DNA of 64,000 nucleotides from JAVJSD01 sp040219575 (GTDB taxonomy: Bacteria > Planctomycetota > Planctomycetia > Pirellulales > Pirellulaceae): positions 83,386-147,385 of the forward strand of contig JAVJSD010000087.1 of NCBI GenBank assembly GCA_040219575.1. The letters run 5' to 3'. Positions 63,930 through 64,000 of this stretch are shown here, in pieces (position 1 is the stretch's first letter; the number at the start of each line of letters is the position of its first letter). The notes beneath the pieces are model-generated. The model did not search any database and was not told the DNA's origin. It worked only from the letters and a program-made list of their open reading frames with translations. A program made the translations under genes and the position numbers.

Positions 63930-64000
63930 ATGAGCGAGTTGACGGACAACAGACGGCGGAGGCACTTTAGCGATAACCAGAAAGCAGTCATCGTCCGGAG
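63930..64000 (+). CDS. transposase orfA-like protein, partial
   Basis: The ATG at 63930 is preceded by TTTGGAGG, a strong ribosome-binding site. The visible 23 codons read MSELTDNRRRRHFSDNQKAV and IVR. The FSDNQKAVIV pattern matches the N-terminus of IS3/IS66-type orfA proteins, in which a helix-turn-helix follows. The gene runs off the right edge. Family placement from 23 residues is tentative. Confidence 0.6.
   Translation, partial: MSELTDNRRRRHFSDNQKAVIVR

Larger units (their letters stand above)
63687..64000 (+). mobile_element. left end of an insertion sequence (partial)
   Basis: Similarity to the secreted family stops at about 63687 and a new segment begins with TAACAGGCTGGTCAGGAAAT. 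It contains ATTTTCTTGGCGATGGAGT twice, at 63716-63734 and 63833-63851, and then a transposase-like gene at 63930. The exact end and any terminal inverted repeat cannot be confirmed because the right end is outside the window. Confidence 0.6.

Overview
The window reads as a chromosomal segment of a GC-rich planctomycete, most likely of the Pirellulales type. The evidence is the gene content: a DUF1559 pseudopilin-like protein ending in the family's C-terminal DG motif, a DUF1080 lectin-like secreted protein, an LRR protein with an N-terminal RLRTMLIVMTL-type membrane anchor, several prepilin-like proteins, a caspase/WD40/TPR lipoprotein, a sulfatase remnant and many short dispersed inverted repeats. 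This placement is inferred from content; no rRNA or tRNA gene was seen.

Region 1 (1 to ~7886) is a mobile element that continues off the left edge. It carries a small serine recombinase (+), a possible iteron/origin region at 2100-2285, and a tightly coupled minus-strand set: a small DNA-binding protein, two tiny proteins, a Spo11/Top6A-like Toprim protein, an ERCC4-fold nuclease, a 63-aa protein and a PrimPol/D5 primase-helicase. Most junctions are 4-base ATGA overlaps. A winged-helix regulator lies at its right end. The element appears to have cut into an older phage-like gene at ~7887.

Region 2 (7887-11132) is an older phage or gene-transfer-agent remnant: the truncated tail of a Cys-rich protein, a second Cys-rich protein, a glycosyltransferase fused to a sulfotransferase-like domain, and a terminase large subunit. 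No portal, capsid or tail gene follows.

Region 3 (11313-28280, all minus) is a type II secretion/type IV pilus-like cluster: a second GspE/PilB-type ATPase, PilT, GspE, GspF, four prepilin-like proteins and a 1703-aa GspK-like protein. A secreted unknown lies upstream.

Region 4 (28414-33768, minus) is a three-gene unit: an unrecognised 1146-aa protein followed by two WD40 proteins joined by a TGATG overlap.

Region 5 (33938-54456) is mostly host genes: zinc-ribbon membrane protein, LysM/L,D-transpeptidase, coiled-coil/HEAT protein, CBM9-like protein, FAD monooxygenase, SDR epimerase, DUF1559, TadA, DUF1080, VanZ-like, the circularly permuted ATP-grasp/alpha-E pair, DinB, LRR protein, a cNMP-binding patatin and a secreted HEAT-HINT protein. 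At least two families of dispersed inverted repeats and a 28-codon pilT-like remnant lie between them.

Region 6 (54549-64000) is a decaying region: a sulfatase head cut off, an IS5-type transposase tail, two degenerate paralogues of one small secreted protein, a small secreted protein, a pseudo-receiver protein, the 1896-aa caspase-like/WD40/TPR lipoprotein, and the start of an insertion sequence at the right edge.
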